Shown: piece by piece, positions 44,446 through 55,014 of the stretch
How positions within the stretch are numbered: the stretch's first letter is position 1
Layout of the letters: each line of letters begins with the position of its first letter
DNA from: Mycobacterium sp. Aquia_216
GTDB taxonomy: Bacteria > Actinomycetota > Actinomycetes > Mycobacteriales > Mycobacteriaceae
Length of the DNA: 64,000 nucleotides
Direction of reading: 5' to 3'
Assembly (NCBI RefSeq): GCF_026723865.1
Contig: NZ_CP113529.1
Span: forward strand, 3,410,001-3,474,000
Notes under the pieces: model-generated
What the model saw: the letters and a program-made list of their open reading frames with translations, nothing else
Database searches by the model: none
What the model was told of the DNA's origin: nothing
Position numbers and translations under genes: made by a program

Positions 44446-44654
44446 TTCTCGGTGTGCCGCAAACACACCGAGCGAAAGCCCTCGCCAACCCAGATCAGCC
44501 CCACAGCGCGCTTGTTCATGAGCTGGAGCGCTACATCGAAGCCCACAACCCGGACGCGACCGACGTCAACGTGGTGAGCGCGACGGACACGGGTCAAGCC
44601 GACAAGAGTCATAAGCCGGTCCGGCACTGGTACCAAGTCACCTACGAAGCCTGA
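44415..44654 (+). CDS. Possible small protein, unknown
   Basis: 79 residues with GC-rich third positions. 'HSALVHELERYIEAHNPDAT' is helical; no family recognised. It overlaps the end of the preceding gene by 31 bases in another frame, an arrangement compatible with coupling. Confidence 0.4.
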   Translation: MLYIEECVGIILGVPQTHRAKALANPDQPHSALVHELERYIEAHNPDATDVNVVSATDTGQADKSHKPVRHWYQVTYEA

Positions 44655-44787
44655 GGTCCGCCCCGAGGCGATCGCATACGTCCGGCCGGATAGTGCCTCA
44701 AGAAGGCTATCGACACCCGTCAATTCCTCTCTGGACATCGCCGCGCAGTGCGCCCTGGGCGAGTGACTACGGCAAACCCGTGCCCCG

Positions 44788-44793
44788 TAGCGT
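44788..44793 (+). promoter_or_regulatory. -10 element of a leaderless gene
   Basis: TAGCGT seven bases before ATG 44801; no Shine-Dalgarno sequence. Confidence 0.45.
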
Positions 44794-44800
44794 TGACCCC

Positions 44801-45595
44801 ATGAATGGTGGCGGCGCGGCCAACCTTGAGTTTCTTCGGGGCAACGGACGAATTGCCATGGCGCACAGGGGGTTCACGTCGTTCAGGCTTCCCATGAATA
44901 GCATGGGCGCGTTTCACGAGGCGGCCAGACTCGGATTCCGCTACATCGAGACAGATGTGCGGGCCACCCGCGACGGGGTGGCCGTCATCCTGCACGATCG
45001 TCGGCTCCCGCCCCAGTCGGAGCTGCCGGGCGCGATCGACCGGCTTTCTTGGCGCGATATCCGCACCGCGGATATCGGTGCGGGGGAGTCCATCCCGACG
45101 TTGGAGGAGCTCCTGGTCGCGCTGCCGGCGATGCGGATCAATGTCGATATCAAGGCTGAGTCGGCCATCGAACCGACCGTTGATGTCATTGAGCGGTTGA
45201 ACGCGCACGACCGGGTGCTGGTCACCTCGTTCTCCGACCGGCGTCGCCGCCGTGCGTTGCGCCTGCTGTCGGAAAGGGTCGCCAGTTCGGCCGGGACGGT
45301 CGCGTTCCTGGCGCTCGCGGCGGCGAAGACGCCGGCCAGCCGGGCGTATGCGTGGCGAATGTTGCATGACAGTGACTGCCTACAACTGCCGCCGCGGTTG
45401 GGTCGTCTGCCGGTGATCACGCCGGCCCTGGTGCGGGCCGCTCACGCCTCCGGTCGTCAGGTGCACGCCTGGACGGTCGACGACCCGGCAGCGATGCGGG
45501 CGCTTCTCGACATCGGCGTCGACGGCATCATCACCGATCGCGCCGACCTACTTCGTGATGTGCTGATCGCCCGCAACGAGTGGTCGCCACTGTAG
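44801..45595 (+). CDS. Glycerophosphodiester phosphodiesterase
   Basis: 264 residues from ATG 44801. 'IAMAHRGF' (His-Arg), 'YIETDVRATRDGVAVILHD' (Glu, Asp and His of the GDPD metal site), 'NVDIKAES' and the C-terminal 'VHAWTVDDPAAMRALLDIG' define the TIM-barrel enzyme. It splits glycerophosphodiesters into glycerol-3-phosphate and an alcohol. No signal peptide from this start. The stop abuts the convergent cutinase gene. Confidence 0.88.
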   Translation: MNGGGAANLEFLRGNGRIAMAHRGFTSFRLPMNSMGAFHEAARLGFRYIETDVRATRDGVAVILHDRRLPPQSELPGAIDRLSWRDIRTADIGAGESIPTLEELLVALPAMRINVDIKAESAIEPTVDVIERLNAHDRVLVTSFSDRRRRRALRLLSERVASSAGTVAFLALAAAKTPASRAYAWRMLHDSDCLQLPPRLGRLPVITPALVRAAHASGRQVHAWTVDDPAAMRALLDIGVDGIITDRADLLRDVLIARNEWSPL

Positions 45596-46285
45596 CTACA
45601 GCTTGCCCGCAACGTAGTCGGCGGCCTGATTGGCCATGCCCGCGTCGATGTACGCGCTGGCGAGGTGCTGTGGCCAGTTCTCCTTCCACGTGTTCGGGTC
45701 GGCTGGGTTGCAGATCGGATCAGCGCCATGGCACAACTCGATGGTCCGGTCGTTGTAGACCGGGCTGAAGTTCGTGATCGGACCGGCCCAGGCGCTCCCG
45801 TTGCCAAACAACGCGACGGCGGCGATGTGCTGATCCATGCCCGGCGGCAGCGGGCTGTCGAAACCGAACGCGCCGATGGGCGCCGCAAGCACCACGTCAG
45901 TAACCGCCGCGCCGAGTGAGTAGCCGCCGAGCACGATTCGGGTGTCCGGGCAATTGCTGGCCGTGTCCTGGATGTGGTGGCTCATGTCGTTGGCGCCGAT
46001 GTCGACCTCGGTATCGGCGGGGTACTTCACTGCGTAGTTACTGATGCTCTTGTTGACTCTGGATGCGAGCGCGTTTTCGAACGCGTTGCCGAGTGCGCCT
46101 GGTCCCGGCGATTCATATCGACCGCGGGCGAAGATCACCTGAACCTGGGGACAGCTGGCCGCCGCCGATGGCAACGCCCCCGGCGATCCATACGGCAGCG
46201 CAGCGGGAGCCAACATCAGCGCGGCTGCGATCAAAACCGCCGTCAGGCACACACCCACCGATTTACACATGAATACAACGCGCAC
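45596..46285 (-). CDS. Secreted cutinase family esterase
   Basis: 229 residues from GTG 46285, six bases after the -10 hexamer TACGAT (46292-46297), so leaderless; ATG 46270 is an alternative. Signal peptide 'VGVCLTAVLIAAALMLAPAA'. 'VIFARGRYESPGPGALGNAF' and catalytic GYSLG (Ser) match cutinases; the His is in 'WPQHLASAYIDAG' and Cys pairs form disulfides. Hydrolyses lipid esters outside the cell. Confidence 0.9.
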   Translation of the reverse strand: MRVVFMCKSVGVCLTAVLIAAALMLAPAALPYGSPGALPSAAASCPQVQVIFARGRYESPGPGALGNAFENALASRVNKSISNYAVKYPADTEVDIGANDMSHHIQDTASNCPDTRIVLGGYSLGAAVTDVVLAAPIGAFGFDSPLPPGMDQHIAAVALFGNGSAWAGPITNFSPVYNDRTIELCHGADPICNPADPNTWKENWPQHLASAYIDAGMANQAADYVAGKL

Positions 46286-46382
46286 AGCACGATCGTAAAA
46301 CGAACCCGCCTTTGCCGCTGGGCAGGGTTAACTCCGGCACCGCAGACCTCGACCACGTCGTCGGCGGTAGCGCGCCGAGCGC

Positions 46383-48121
<1,739 letters not shown>

Positions 48122-48135
<14 letters not shown>

Positions 48136-48880
48136 CTGAATACCCGAGAGACGCTTCGGCCGCTGCCTGTTGCGGTTTGGTGAAATACATCGCCACGCTC
48201 TTGCCCACCACAGGATTGAGCACTGACTCCGCGATCCGAGTGACCTTCGGCCGTTGCATCAGGTCCCACACCAGGAGTTTGTGGTAAGCGGTCACCGCAG
48301 GGTGATCCGTATTTTCAACTCCGACAGCACATTTCAACCACCAGAATGGCGCATGCAGTGCATGCGCATGATGCGCATGCACGAATTCCAGCCCGCTGCC
48401 GGTGATCTTGTCCCGCAATTCGCTGGCCCGGTAGATGCGAATGTGGCCGCCGGGGTTGGCGTGATACTCGTCAGACAGTAGCCAGCACACCTGTTCGGGG
48501 AGCCATCGTGGCACGGAGACCGCCAGTGTGCCACCGACTTTGAGGACCCGGATCAGCTCCGCGATCGCCGCGTCGTCTAGCGTGACGTGTTCCAGGATCT
48601 CGGATGCGATGACGCAGTCGAATGTCTGGTCCGGGTACGGCAAGTTCAACGCATCACCGACAACCACCTCCGCGGATGCCGCGGCGGGCGCCTCGCCGCT
48701 TTCAGCCATCGCGCGCAGAACGGTGTCCACGGACCGCAATTCGGCTTCGTCACGGTCGAACGCGATGATGTCGGCACCACGGCGGTACGCCTCGAACGCG
48801 TGCCGGCCCGCTCCGCAGCCCACGTCGATCACCTTGCTCGACGGCCCGATGCCGAGCCGATCGAAATCGACTGTCAGCAT
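48122..48880 (-). CDS. Class I SAM-dependent methyltransferase
   Basis: 252 residues from ATG 48880, overlapping the glycosyltransferase stop by seven bases. Motif I 'KVIDVGCGAGRHAFEAYRRG' at residues ~16-35, 'IIAFDRDEAELRSV' (motif II) and 'FDCVIASEILEHV' (post I) of Methyltransferase_11. Positioned between a glycosyltransferase and the toroid protein, it probably methylates a sugar or lipid intermediate of that pathway. Confidence 0.88.
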
Positions 48881-50130
48881 TGCAGTTCGCCTTCGGTGGC
48901 GGCACTTCGTGCGATCGCCCGCTGGTAAATCCGCACGGTTTGGGCGGCCACGGCTTCCCAGCTGAACACGCTGACGGCGCGCGCCCGTCCGGCCTTCCCA
49001 AGGCTGCGGCGCTTTTCCGGTGAGTCGAGGAGCTCGCCGAGCGCGAGGGTTAGCGCGTCGACGTCGGCGGGCGGCACCAGCTCGGCGCAGGCGCCGTCGG
49101 TCCCGAGGACTTCGGGCAATGCCCCCACCCGGCTCGCGACGATCGGGGTACCACTCGACATCGCCTCCACGGCAGGCAGCGAAAATCCCTCGTAGAGCGA
49201 CGGTATGCAGGCAACCTCGGCCGAGGCGAACAAGGCGGCCAGTTCGGCATCGGTAAGCCCACTGGTGATGTGGACGATGTCGGAGATCCCCAGTTCGGCG
49301 ATGAGTTTGTGGGTGGGGCCGTTGGGTTCCACTTTGGCGACGAGCCGCAACTCGAGATCCCGGTTCACGCGCGCTTTGGCGACCGCGTGCAACAAGGTGC
49401 TGACGCCCTTCAGCGGGGTATCGGCGCTGGCGATCGCGATCACGCGGCCAGGCTGCCGTGGACCCGAACCCGGTTTGAACAGCTCGGTGTTCACTCCCAG
49501 CGGCACAACGTGGAGCTGATCCGGCGAGACGCCGAAATCGGAGATGATGTCGGCAGCCGACGACGACGAGACCGTCAACAGCTCCGGGATCCGACGTGCC
49601 ACTTGTTGCTGCATGTCCAGGAAGCCATACCAGCGGCGCACCAACGGCTTTCGCCACCACTTGGCCGCGGCGACATCGAGTATCCGGTCGCGGGTGATGG
49701 GGTGGTGGACGGTGGCCACCACCGGCATCCCGGTGGCGGCAATGCTCAACAGTCCGGTTCCCAGGCTCTGGTTGTCGTGGACGACGTCGAAGTCGGATGC
49801 GCGTTCGGCCAACAGCCGGGCGACGCGCAGCGTGAAGGTCCGTGGCTCGGGAAAACCCGCGGTCCACACCGTCAGGAGTTCGCGGAGGTCGATCGAGTCG
49901 TGGATCTCGCTGGGGCGGGGGATCCGGAATGGGTCGGGCTCGCGGTACATATCGAGGCTTGGGACCTCGGTCAACCGCACCCGAGGATCGAGCAGTTCCG
50001 GATACGGCTGCCCGGAAAACACCTCGACATCGTGACCGAGTTCCACCAGACCGTGGCTGAGATGTCGTATGTAGACGCCCTGTCCGCCGCAGTGGGTCTT
50101 ACTACGGTAGGACAGCAAGGCAATTCGCAT
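48874..50130 (-). CDS. GT4-type glycosyltransferase
   Basis: 418 residues from ATG 50130. N-terminal 'LLSYRSKTHCGGQGVYIRHL', then 'VATVHHPITRDRILD' and 'GVNTELFKPGSG', with the donor-binding E-x7-E in 'YEGFSLPAVEAM'. GT-B fold, retaining GT4 family, using a nucleotide sugar. First gene of a three-gene operon in which every junction overlaps. The acceptor is unknown. Confidence 0.9.
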   Translation of the reverse strand: MRIALLSYRSKTHCGGQGVYIRHLSHGLVELGHDVEVFSGQPYPELLDPRVRLTEVPSLDMYREPDPFRIPRPSEIHDSIDLRELLTVWTAGFPEPRTFTLRVARLLAERASDFDVVHDNQSLGTGLLSIAATGMPVVATVHHPITRDRILDVAAAKWWRKPLVRRWYGFLDMQQQVARRIPELLTVSSSSAADIISDFGVSPDQLHVVPLGVNTELFKPGSGPRQPGRVIAIASADTPLKGVSTLLHAVAKARVNRDLELRLVAKVEPNGPTHKLIAELGISDIVHITSGLTDAELAALFASAEVACIPSLYEGFSLPAVEAMSSGTPIVASRVGALPEVLGTDGACAELVPPADVDALTLALGELLDSPEKRRSLGKAGRARAVSVFSWEAVAAQTVRIYQRAIARSAATEGELQC

Positions 50131-50448
50131 ACTCAACTCTTCTTTGCTGGTTAACGAACGCGGAAGTGCGCCGAATCCATTGCGATCAACGGGCTCCCGA
50201 ACTCCCTGACAGCAAACTGGACATGTGTCCAGACTATAGTTCGATCAGCTAATCGACGCAACGCGGCATCGGCGCCCTTCAATAGTAGGTTTCGGTCATA
50301 CTTCATCCGACAGCGAGGTCCGCCGGATAACTGCTCCGGGCCGCGGATGGGCGATCGGACGACGGAACATGTTGTGAGCCAATGAGCTGACGACTGATCG
50401 ATGCGGGGCAGCATTCGTTTGCTGGACTGTGCCGAAGGCGGAGCCGCT
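50131..50448. other. Promoter region of the glycosyltransferase operon and end of the TetR gene
   Basis: 318 bases without a gene. It holds the promoter at 50233-50261 and palindrome at 50217-50232 described next; the right part next to the TetR stop shows no clear hairpin or open frame. Confidence 0.5.
50217..50261 (-). promoter_or_regulatory. Promoter and operator of the glycosyltransferase operon
   Basis: Reading leftward: TTGCGT (-35, 50261-50256), 17 bases, TATAGT (-10, 50238-50233), then directly a dyad CTGGACA-N2-TGTCCAG (50232-50217). This is a good sigma-A-type promoter with an operator over the start point; the leader to ATG 50130 would be about 95 bases. The regulator is not known. 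Confidence 0.65.
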
Positions 50449-51072
50449 TCACCGATCGAACACGTTGGACAAGGCGTCGGAGACCATGTCCTCGGGGTCT
50501 TGGTCGATCCCGACATTTCGTAGCTCACCGTCAATAGCCAGGGACGCGATGCCGTGCACGAGCGACCAGAGCGGTCCGGCTAACTCGCTCGGTTGTTCGC
50601 CGCGCAGTAGCCCGGCAGCCTGACACCCGGCTATCGCGTCAAGCAGTTGCCCGAAGGCTTGACCTGCAGCGACGGCGAGGCTCGGGTGCTGGGTTTTGTC
50701 GGTATCCGCGCCGAACATGACGCGGTACTGGTCCGGATGGCCGACGGCCCAACACACATATGCGCGACCGATTCCGATCAGCTTGTCGGCCGGCTCCGGC
50801 GCGACATCCGCGCTGGCGGCCAACGCGGTGCGGAGGTCGAGAAATCCCTGCTCCGCGACGGTAGCGAGCAGGTGCGCCTTGTCGGTGAAGTGACGATACG
50901 GCGCCGCGGCGCTGACGCCTGCTCGCCGCGCCGCCTCGGTCAAGGTGAAACCCTTCGGTCCCCGCTCGGCCACTAGCGACAGCGCGGCGCTGGTCAGCGC
51001 ACGCTTGAGGTCGCCGTGGTGGTAACTATCCCGGCGGGTCTTCGTTGCCACGGGTGACTTCTTGCCAGACAT
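50449..51072 (-). CDS. TetR family transcriptional regulator
   Basis: 207 residues from ATG 51072. HTH: 'KRALTSAALSLVAERGPKGF', 'LTEAARRAGVSAAAPYRHFTD', with a TetR C-terminal domain ('WAVGHPDQYRVMFGADTD', of the WHG type). Divergent from the SDR gene, with four alternating ATGTT/AACAT half-sites between. Likely autorepressor and regulator of the SDR-SRPBCC operon, and perhaps of the GMC gene. Confidence 0.87.
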   Translation of the reverse strand: MSGKKSPVATKTRRDSYHHGDLKRALTSAALSLVAERGPKGFTLTEAARRAGVSAAAPYRHFTDKAHLLATVAEQGFLDLRTALAASADVAPEPADKLIGIGRAYVCWAVGHPDQYRVMFGADTDKTQHPSLAVAAGQAFGQLLDAIAGCQAAGLLRGEQPSELAGPLWSLVHGIASLAIDGELRNVGIDQDPEDMVSDALSNVFDR

Positions 51073-51110
51073 GTTGACGAGATTAACATGCTGATCTATG
51101 TTAATAACAT
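51071..51110. promoter_or_regulatory. Array of alternating ATGTT/AACAT half-sites (TetR operator)
   Basis: ATGTT (51071-51075), AACAT (51085-51089), ATGTT (51098-51102), AACAT (51106-51110). The last two with AAT between form the dyad ATGTTAATAACAT. The array overlaps the TetR start codon and lies 24 bases before the SDR start, so it can control both. Confidence 0.65.
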
Positions 51111-51133
51111 TCACATCATTGAAAGGGACCGCA

Positions 51134-51955
51134 ATGTCATCTCGACGCGACAACGACACCACCTGGGCGGTGATCACGGGCGCTAGCTCTGGTTTCGGCG
51201 CGATTTTTGCCGACCTGCTGGCCAAGCGGGGCTTGTCGCTGCTGCTGGCCGGACGCGACGAGCCTCGGCTCAACGCGGTGGCACAACGGGTCCGTCAAAC
51301 TGCCCCCGGCATCCACGTCGAACTGGTCGTGGGCGACCTCGGCACCGAGGCCGGCGTCGATACCCTGGCGGAACGTCTCGAAGGCAGGACCGTCGAGGTG
51401 CTGGTCAACAATGCCGGGTTCGGCACCTACGGCCGATTTTCGGAACTGGATGCCGTCCGGGAACACGAGCTCGTGGCGGTCAACGTCGACGCGGTGGTCC
51501 GTCTCACCCACGCGGTGCTTCCCGGAATGCTGGCCCGCGGTCACGGCGGCATCCTCAACGTCGCGTCCACGATCGCGTTTCAGCCCGGGCCGTATCAGGC
51601 CACCTACGGGGCATCGAAAGCGTTCGTGCTCTCGCTCAGCCAGGCGTTGTGGGCAGAAACCCGCGGAACCGGTGTCAGCGTGACCGTGTTGTGCCCGGGG
51701 CCCACGCGGACCGGATTCGTCGACGCTCTTGGATCGGACGTCTCACACACCGCGATCTACCGACACCTGGCCGCGCCCGAACCAGTAGTGGCCGCGGGGC
51801 TGCGCGGGATGGACAAAGGCCGGGCCGTGGTCGTTCCCGGGTGGCGACTTCGAGTGATGGCCGCCGGCGGCCGCCTCACTCCCGGTTGGCTCTCGTCGTT
51901 GATCGGCAGACGGTTGCTGCGGCCCGCCGATACGACGACCGCTGGGAGCCGATGA
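51134..51955 (+). CDS. Short-chain dehydrogenase/reductase
   Basis: 273 residues from ATG 51134 (AAAGGGA upstream). TGASSGFG cofactor site, 'NNAGFGTYG', and catalytic YGASK. The DltE-like sequence 'QRVRQTAPGIHVELVVGDLG' suggests an NADP-dependent ketone or aldehyde reductase. The next gene starts one base after its stop. Confidence 0.88.
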   Translation: MSSRRDNDTTWAVITGASSGFGAIFADLLAKRGLSLLLAGRDEPRLNAVAQRVRQTAPGIHVELVVGDLGTEAGVDTLAERLEGRTVEVLVNNAGFGTYGRFSELDAVREHELVAVNVDAVVRLTHAVLPGMLARGHGGILNVASTIAFQPGPYQATYGASKAFVLSLSQALWAETRGTGVSVTVLCPGPTRTGFVDALGSDVSHTAIYRHLAAPEPVVAAGLRGMDKGRAVVVPGWRLRVMAAGGRLTPGWLSSLIGRRLLRPADTTTAGSR

Positions 51956-51956
51956 C

Positions 51957-52409
51957 ATGTCAGGCAACGTCTTCCGGTTCGAGATCAACCGAACGACAAG
52001 CGCATCGGCCGCCACCCTGTTCGGCCTGGAGACCGATGGCGCTCATTGGTCCGAATGGGCGAAACCACTTATCGTCCAGTCGAGTTGGGAGCGGCAGGGC
52101 GACCCGGCGCCCGCCGGCGTCGGCGCGGTACGCAAGGTGGGAATGTGGCCGATCCTGATGCGGGAAAAGACCATCGCCTATGAACAGGACCGCCGGCACG
52201 TCTACCTGCAGATCGGGCCGCCGCTGCCGGCGCGCGATTATCAGGCCGAAATGCTGTTGACGCCCAACGCGGCGGGTGGCACCGACATTAGCTGGACGGG
52301 CTCCTTCACGGAGGGCCCGCGTGGCAGCGGCCCGATCATGCTGATCTTTCTGCGTACCGTGGTCGGATTTCTCGCCGGGCGTCTCGTGAGAGCCGCGGAA
52401 CGCCAGTAA
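51957..52409 (+). CDS. SRPBCC family protein, paralogue of 18721-19188
   Basis: 150 residues. It opens 'MSGNVFRFEINRTTSASAAT', nearly the same as the Rv1919c-like protein in this window, and shares 'RQGDPAPAGVGAVRKVGMWP' and 'GGTDISWTGSFTEGPRGSGP'. Polyketide-cyclase/START-like ligand-binding fold. One base after the SDR stop, so cotranscribed and probably handling the same hydrophobic substrate. Confidence 0.8.
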   Translation: MSGNVFRFEINRTTSASAATLFGLETDGAHWSEWAKPLIVQSSWERQGDPAPAGVGAVRKVGMWPILMREKTIAYEQDRRHVYLQIGPPLPARDYQAEMLLTPNAAGGTDISWTGSFTEGPRGSGPIMLIFLRTVVGFLAGRLVRAAERQ

Positions 52410-52518
52410 CCCGCGTCACACCGAACAACCTTCCCGCCATCGACTCCGAATTGCTATCAGTCGCGCGGGAATTCGCAAGTCGAGTGAACCTTACCGCTCC
52501 ATCGCGCGTGGCTAACTA

Positions 52519-52530
52519 TATAGCGCTATA
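52519..52530. promoter_or_regulatory. Palindrome upstream of the GMC oxidoreductase
   Basis: TATAGCGCTATA, a perfect 12-base palindrome 24 bases before GTG 52554 and just upstream of its AAGGAG. Candidate operator or part of a promoter. Confidence 0.45.
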
Positions 52531-52553
52531 CCTAGCGACGAGAAGGAGTCATC

Positions 52554-54107
52554 GTGAAGGCTGTATTAGAGCCACGCTACGACGTCATCGTGTGTGGGGC
52601 CGGGTCGTCGGGCTCAGTCATCGCTGGACGGTTAGCGGAGAACCCTGACCTGGACGTCCTACTGCTGGAGGCCGGTGGAACCGATGACCTCCCAAGCGTA
52701 TCCGAGGCGAGCCGATGGCCGCTGAACCTGGGGAGCGAACGCGACTGGGGTTTCGAGTCCGAGCCCGATCCACGGCTGCACGGCCGCTCGATCCCGTTCT
52801 CAATGGGCAAAGTGCTGGGCGGCGGGTCGAGCATCAACGTAATGCTGTGGGCGCGCGGGCACCGCAGCGACTGGGATCACTTCGCCTCCGAATCCGGTGA
52901 ACCGGCCTGGGGTTACGAGCGGGTGTTGGATCTGTACCGGCAGATCGAGGACTGGCACGGGGTGGGCGAGCCGGACCATCGCGGCAGGGGAGGACCGGTC
53001 TTTGTGCAGCCGGCGCCCGACGTGCATCCGCTCGCCCCGGCGTTGGTGAAAGCGGCCAGGGCAATTGGGATCCCGACGTATCAGAGTCCCAACGGCCCCC
53101 TGATGGAGGGCAATCGAGGCGCCGCCATCTCCGACCTGCGCGTCCGTAACGGCAAGCGCCAGTCGGTGTTCCGCACCTACACCGCTCCGCAGCTGCAGAA
53201 GCGGAACCTCACGGTTGTGCCACATGCACTGGTGACGCGGTTGACATTCCAGGGCAACCGGGTCACCGGGGTCGAGGTCCTCCATGACGGCGCGGTCCAT
53301 CAGGTGGCCGCTGACACCGAGGTGGTGTTGTCGCTCGGTGCAATTCACACGCCCAAGCTGCTGATGCAGTCCGGCATCGGGGACGAAGACGAACTGCGCC
53401 GCGTCGGAGTCACAGTTCGCCAACATCTACCCGGGGTCGGACGCAATTTTCAAGACCACTACGGGTTTGACTGCGTGTGGGAATTTCCCGAGGAAGTTCA
53501 GGGCGGAACCCAGGCGGGAGCGACTTTCTTCTGGGACTCCGGGGCCGCCGACATCCAAGGGCCGGACCTGTTCGCCTGTTTTGCACCACTTAGCAAGTCG
53601 ACTCCGGAGAATGTCGCGAAATACGGTCTGCCACAAAACGGCTGGGTCCTGTTCGGCTCTCCGACGCATCCTAAAAGCCGCGGACGGTTGCGGTTGGCGG
53701 GCCCAGAGCCGGGCGACCCCATTCAGATCGAAGCCAACGCGCTGTCCGATCCGCACGATATCAAGACGGGAATCGCCTGCATCGAAACCCTTCGTGCGAT
53801 CGGCAATTCGGCGGAGCTCCGCCCATTTGTCGCGCGCGAGGTGATGCCAGGCGACCTCACCGGCGACGAACTGGAAACCTACTTACGCAATGCGGTGACC
53901 ACCTATTGGCACGAATCGGGGACGGCGAAGATGGGCCGCGACTCCATGTCGGTGGTCGATGGACACCTCAAGGTCTACGGCATCGAGAATCTGCGTGTCG
54001 CTGATGCGTCGATCATGCCCCGCATTACCAGTGGCAACACCATGGCGCCTTGCGTGGTCATCGGCGAGCGCGCCGCGCACTTCATCAAGACGGGGCACCG
54101 GATCTGA
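52554..54107 (+). CDS. GMC family FAD oxidoreductase (choline dehydrogenase-like)
   Basis: 517 residues from GTG 52554, with AAGGAG upstream. FAD motif 'YDVIVCGAGSSGSVIAGRL', GMC signatures 'GKVLGGGSSINVMLWARGH' and 'VVLSLGAIHTPKLLMQSGIG', and C-terminal catalytic His in 'TTYWHESGTAKMG' and Asn/His region 'RITSGNTMAP'. Oxidises an alcohol to aldehyde or ketone. Followed by an alpha/beta hydrolase gene; near the SDR/SRPBCC operon. Confidence 0.9.
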   Translation: MKAVLEPRYDVIVCGAGSSGSVIAGRLAENPDLDVLLLEAGGTDDLPSVSEASRWPLNLGSERDWGFESEPDPRLHGRSIPFSMGKVLGGGSSINVMLWARGHRSDWDHFASESGEPAWGYERVLDLYRQIEDWHGVGEPDHRGRGGPVFVQPAPDVHPLAPALVKAARAIGIPTYQSPNGPLMEGNRGAAISDLRVRNGKRQSVFRTYTAPQLQKRNLTVVPHALVTRLTFQGNRVTGVEVLHDGAVHQVAADTEVVLSLGAIHTPKLLMQSGIGDEDELRRVGVTVRQHLPGVGRNFQDHYGFDCVWEFPEEVQGGTQAGATFFWDSGAADIQGPDLFACFAPLSKSTPENVAKYGLPQNGWVLFGSPTHPKSRGRLRLAGPEPGDPIQIEANALSDPHDIKTGIACIETLRAIGNSAELRPFVAREVMPGDLTGDELETYLRNAVTTYWHESGTAKMGRDSMSVVDGHLKVYGIENLRVADASIMPRITSGNTMAPCVVIGERAAHFIKTGHRI

Positions 54108-54184
54108 CCCGCGGACCGATCCGCTGGGCTGCCGGCGACGAATCCGTAGTAACCAATCACCAACGCCTCGATGGGAATTCGATC

Positions 54185-54976
54185 ATGCTGGAATTAATCG
54201 ACAAAGGCCAACCCAGCAACGAGCACCCACACCCGCTGCTCTTTGTGCACGGCGCCTTCCAAGGCGCTTGGTGCTGGGACGTGCACTTTCTGGACTTCTT
54301 CGCCGAGCGCGGGTTTCGCGTCTTGGCACCCAGCCTTCGCGGTCACGGCTCAAGCCCGGCGGACAAAGCCCTTCGCCTGTGCTCAATTTCGGACTTCGTC
54401 GACGACGTTTCCTCGATCGCCAATACGCTTGCACCACAGCCGATCCCGATCGGGCACTCCATGGGCGGATTTGTGGTGCAAAAATACCTCGAAACCAACG
54501 ATGCGCCGGCCGGGGTGTTGCTCGCATCAGCGCCGCCACGCGGTCATCTACGGCCGATGCTGCGCATATTGCGTCGACACCCGTGGCGGTGTTCGAAGTT
54601 CGCCGTAAGCGGACGAGTAGACCATCTCGTGGGGACGACGACGGCCGGAGCTCGCGAGTTGTTCTTCGGCGACAAGGCGTCGGACGAGCTGATCAGCGCG
54701 ACCACCGCACGGCTTCAACCGGACAGCACGCGCGCCATCTTGTTGGACATGGTGGCGCTCGACCTCGTCAAGACCGCGCGTGTTAACACACCGCTGCTGG
54801 TCCTCGGAGGAGAACACGACGCTACCTATCACCCTTCCGATGTGCGCGCGACGGCTCGGGCCTACGCCACCCAAGCGACATTCATCCCGGAGATAGGGCA
54901 CTCGATGAGCGTGGAGCCGAGATGGGAAACGGTCGCCGAGCGCATCGCGTCGTGGCTGAGCCAGCGAGGACTCTAG
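54185..54976 (+). CDS. Alpha/beta hydrolase
   Basis: 263 residues from ATG 54185. 'LLFVHGAFQGAWCWDVHFLD' (HGAFQGAWCW), nucleophile elbow 'GHSMGG' (Ser), acid in 'LVLGGEHDATYHP' and His in 'IPEIGHSMSVEP'. A serine hydrolase or esterase of the MenH/YcaC type; substrate unknown. 77 bases after the GMC gene and in the same direction, so possibly cotranscribed. Confidence 0.83.
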   Translation: MLELIDKGQPSNEHPHPLLFVHGAFQGAWCWDVHFLDFFAERGFRVLAPSLRGHGSSPADKALRLCSISDFVDDVSSIANTLAPQPIPIGHSMGGFVVQKYLETNDAPAGVLLASAPPRGHLRPMLRILRRHPWRCSKFAVSGRVDHLVGTTTAGARELFFGDKASDELISATTARLQPDSTRAILLDMVALDLVKTARVNTPLLVLGGEHDATYHPSDVRATARAYATQATFIPEIGHSMSVEPRWETVAERIASWLSQRGL

Positions 54977-55002
54977 ACATCGTTGCGCGCGAGCGCTCTT
55001 GC

Positions 55003-55008
55003 TACCAT
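55003..55008 (+). promoter_or_regulatory. -10 element of a leaderless gene
   Basis: TACCAT six bases before GTG 55015; no Shine-Dalgarno sequence. Confidence 0.6.
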
Positions 55009-55014
55009 CGCGCG

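Noticed and set aside
48254..48481. Small plus-strand frame within the methyltransferase
   Set aside because: Shadow of the SAM methyltransferase; His/Met repeats in it come from the His-rich segment of the real protein.
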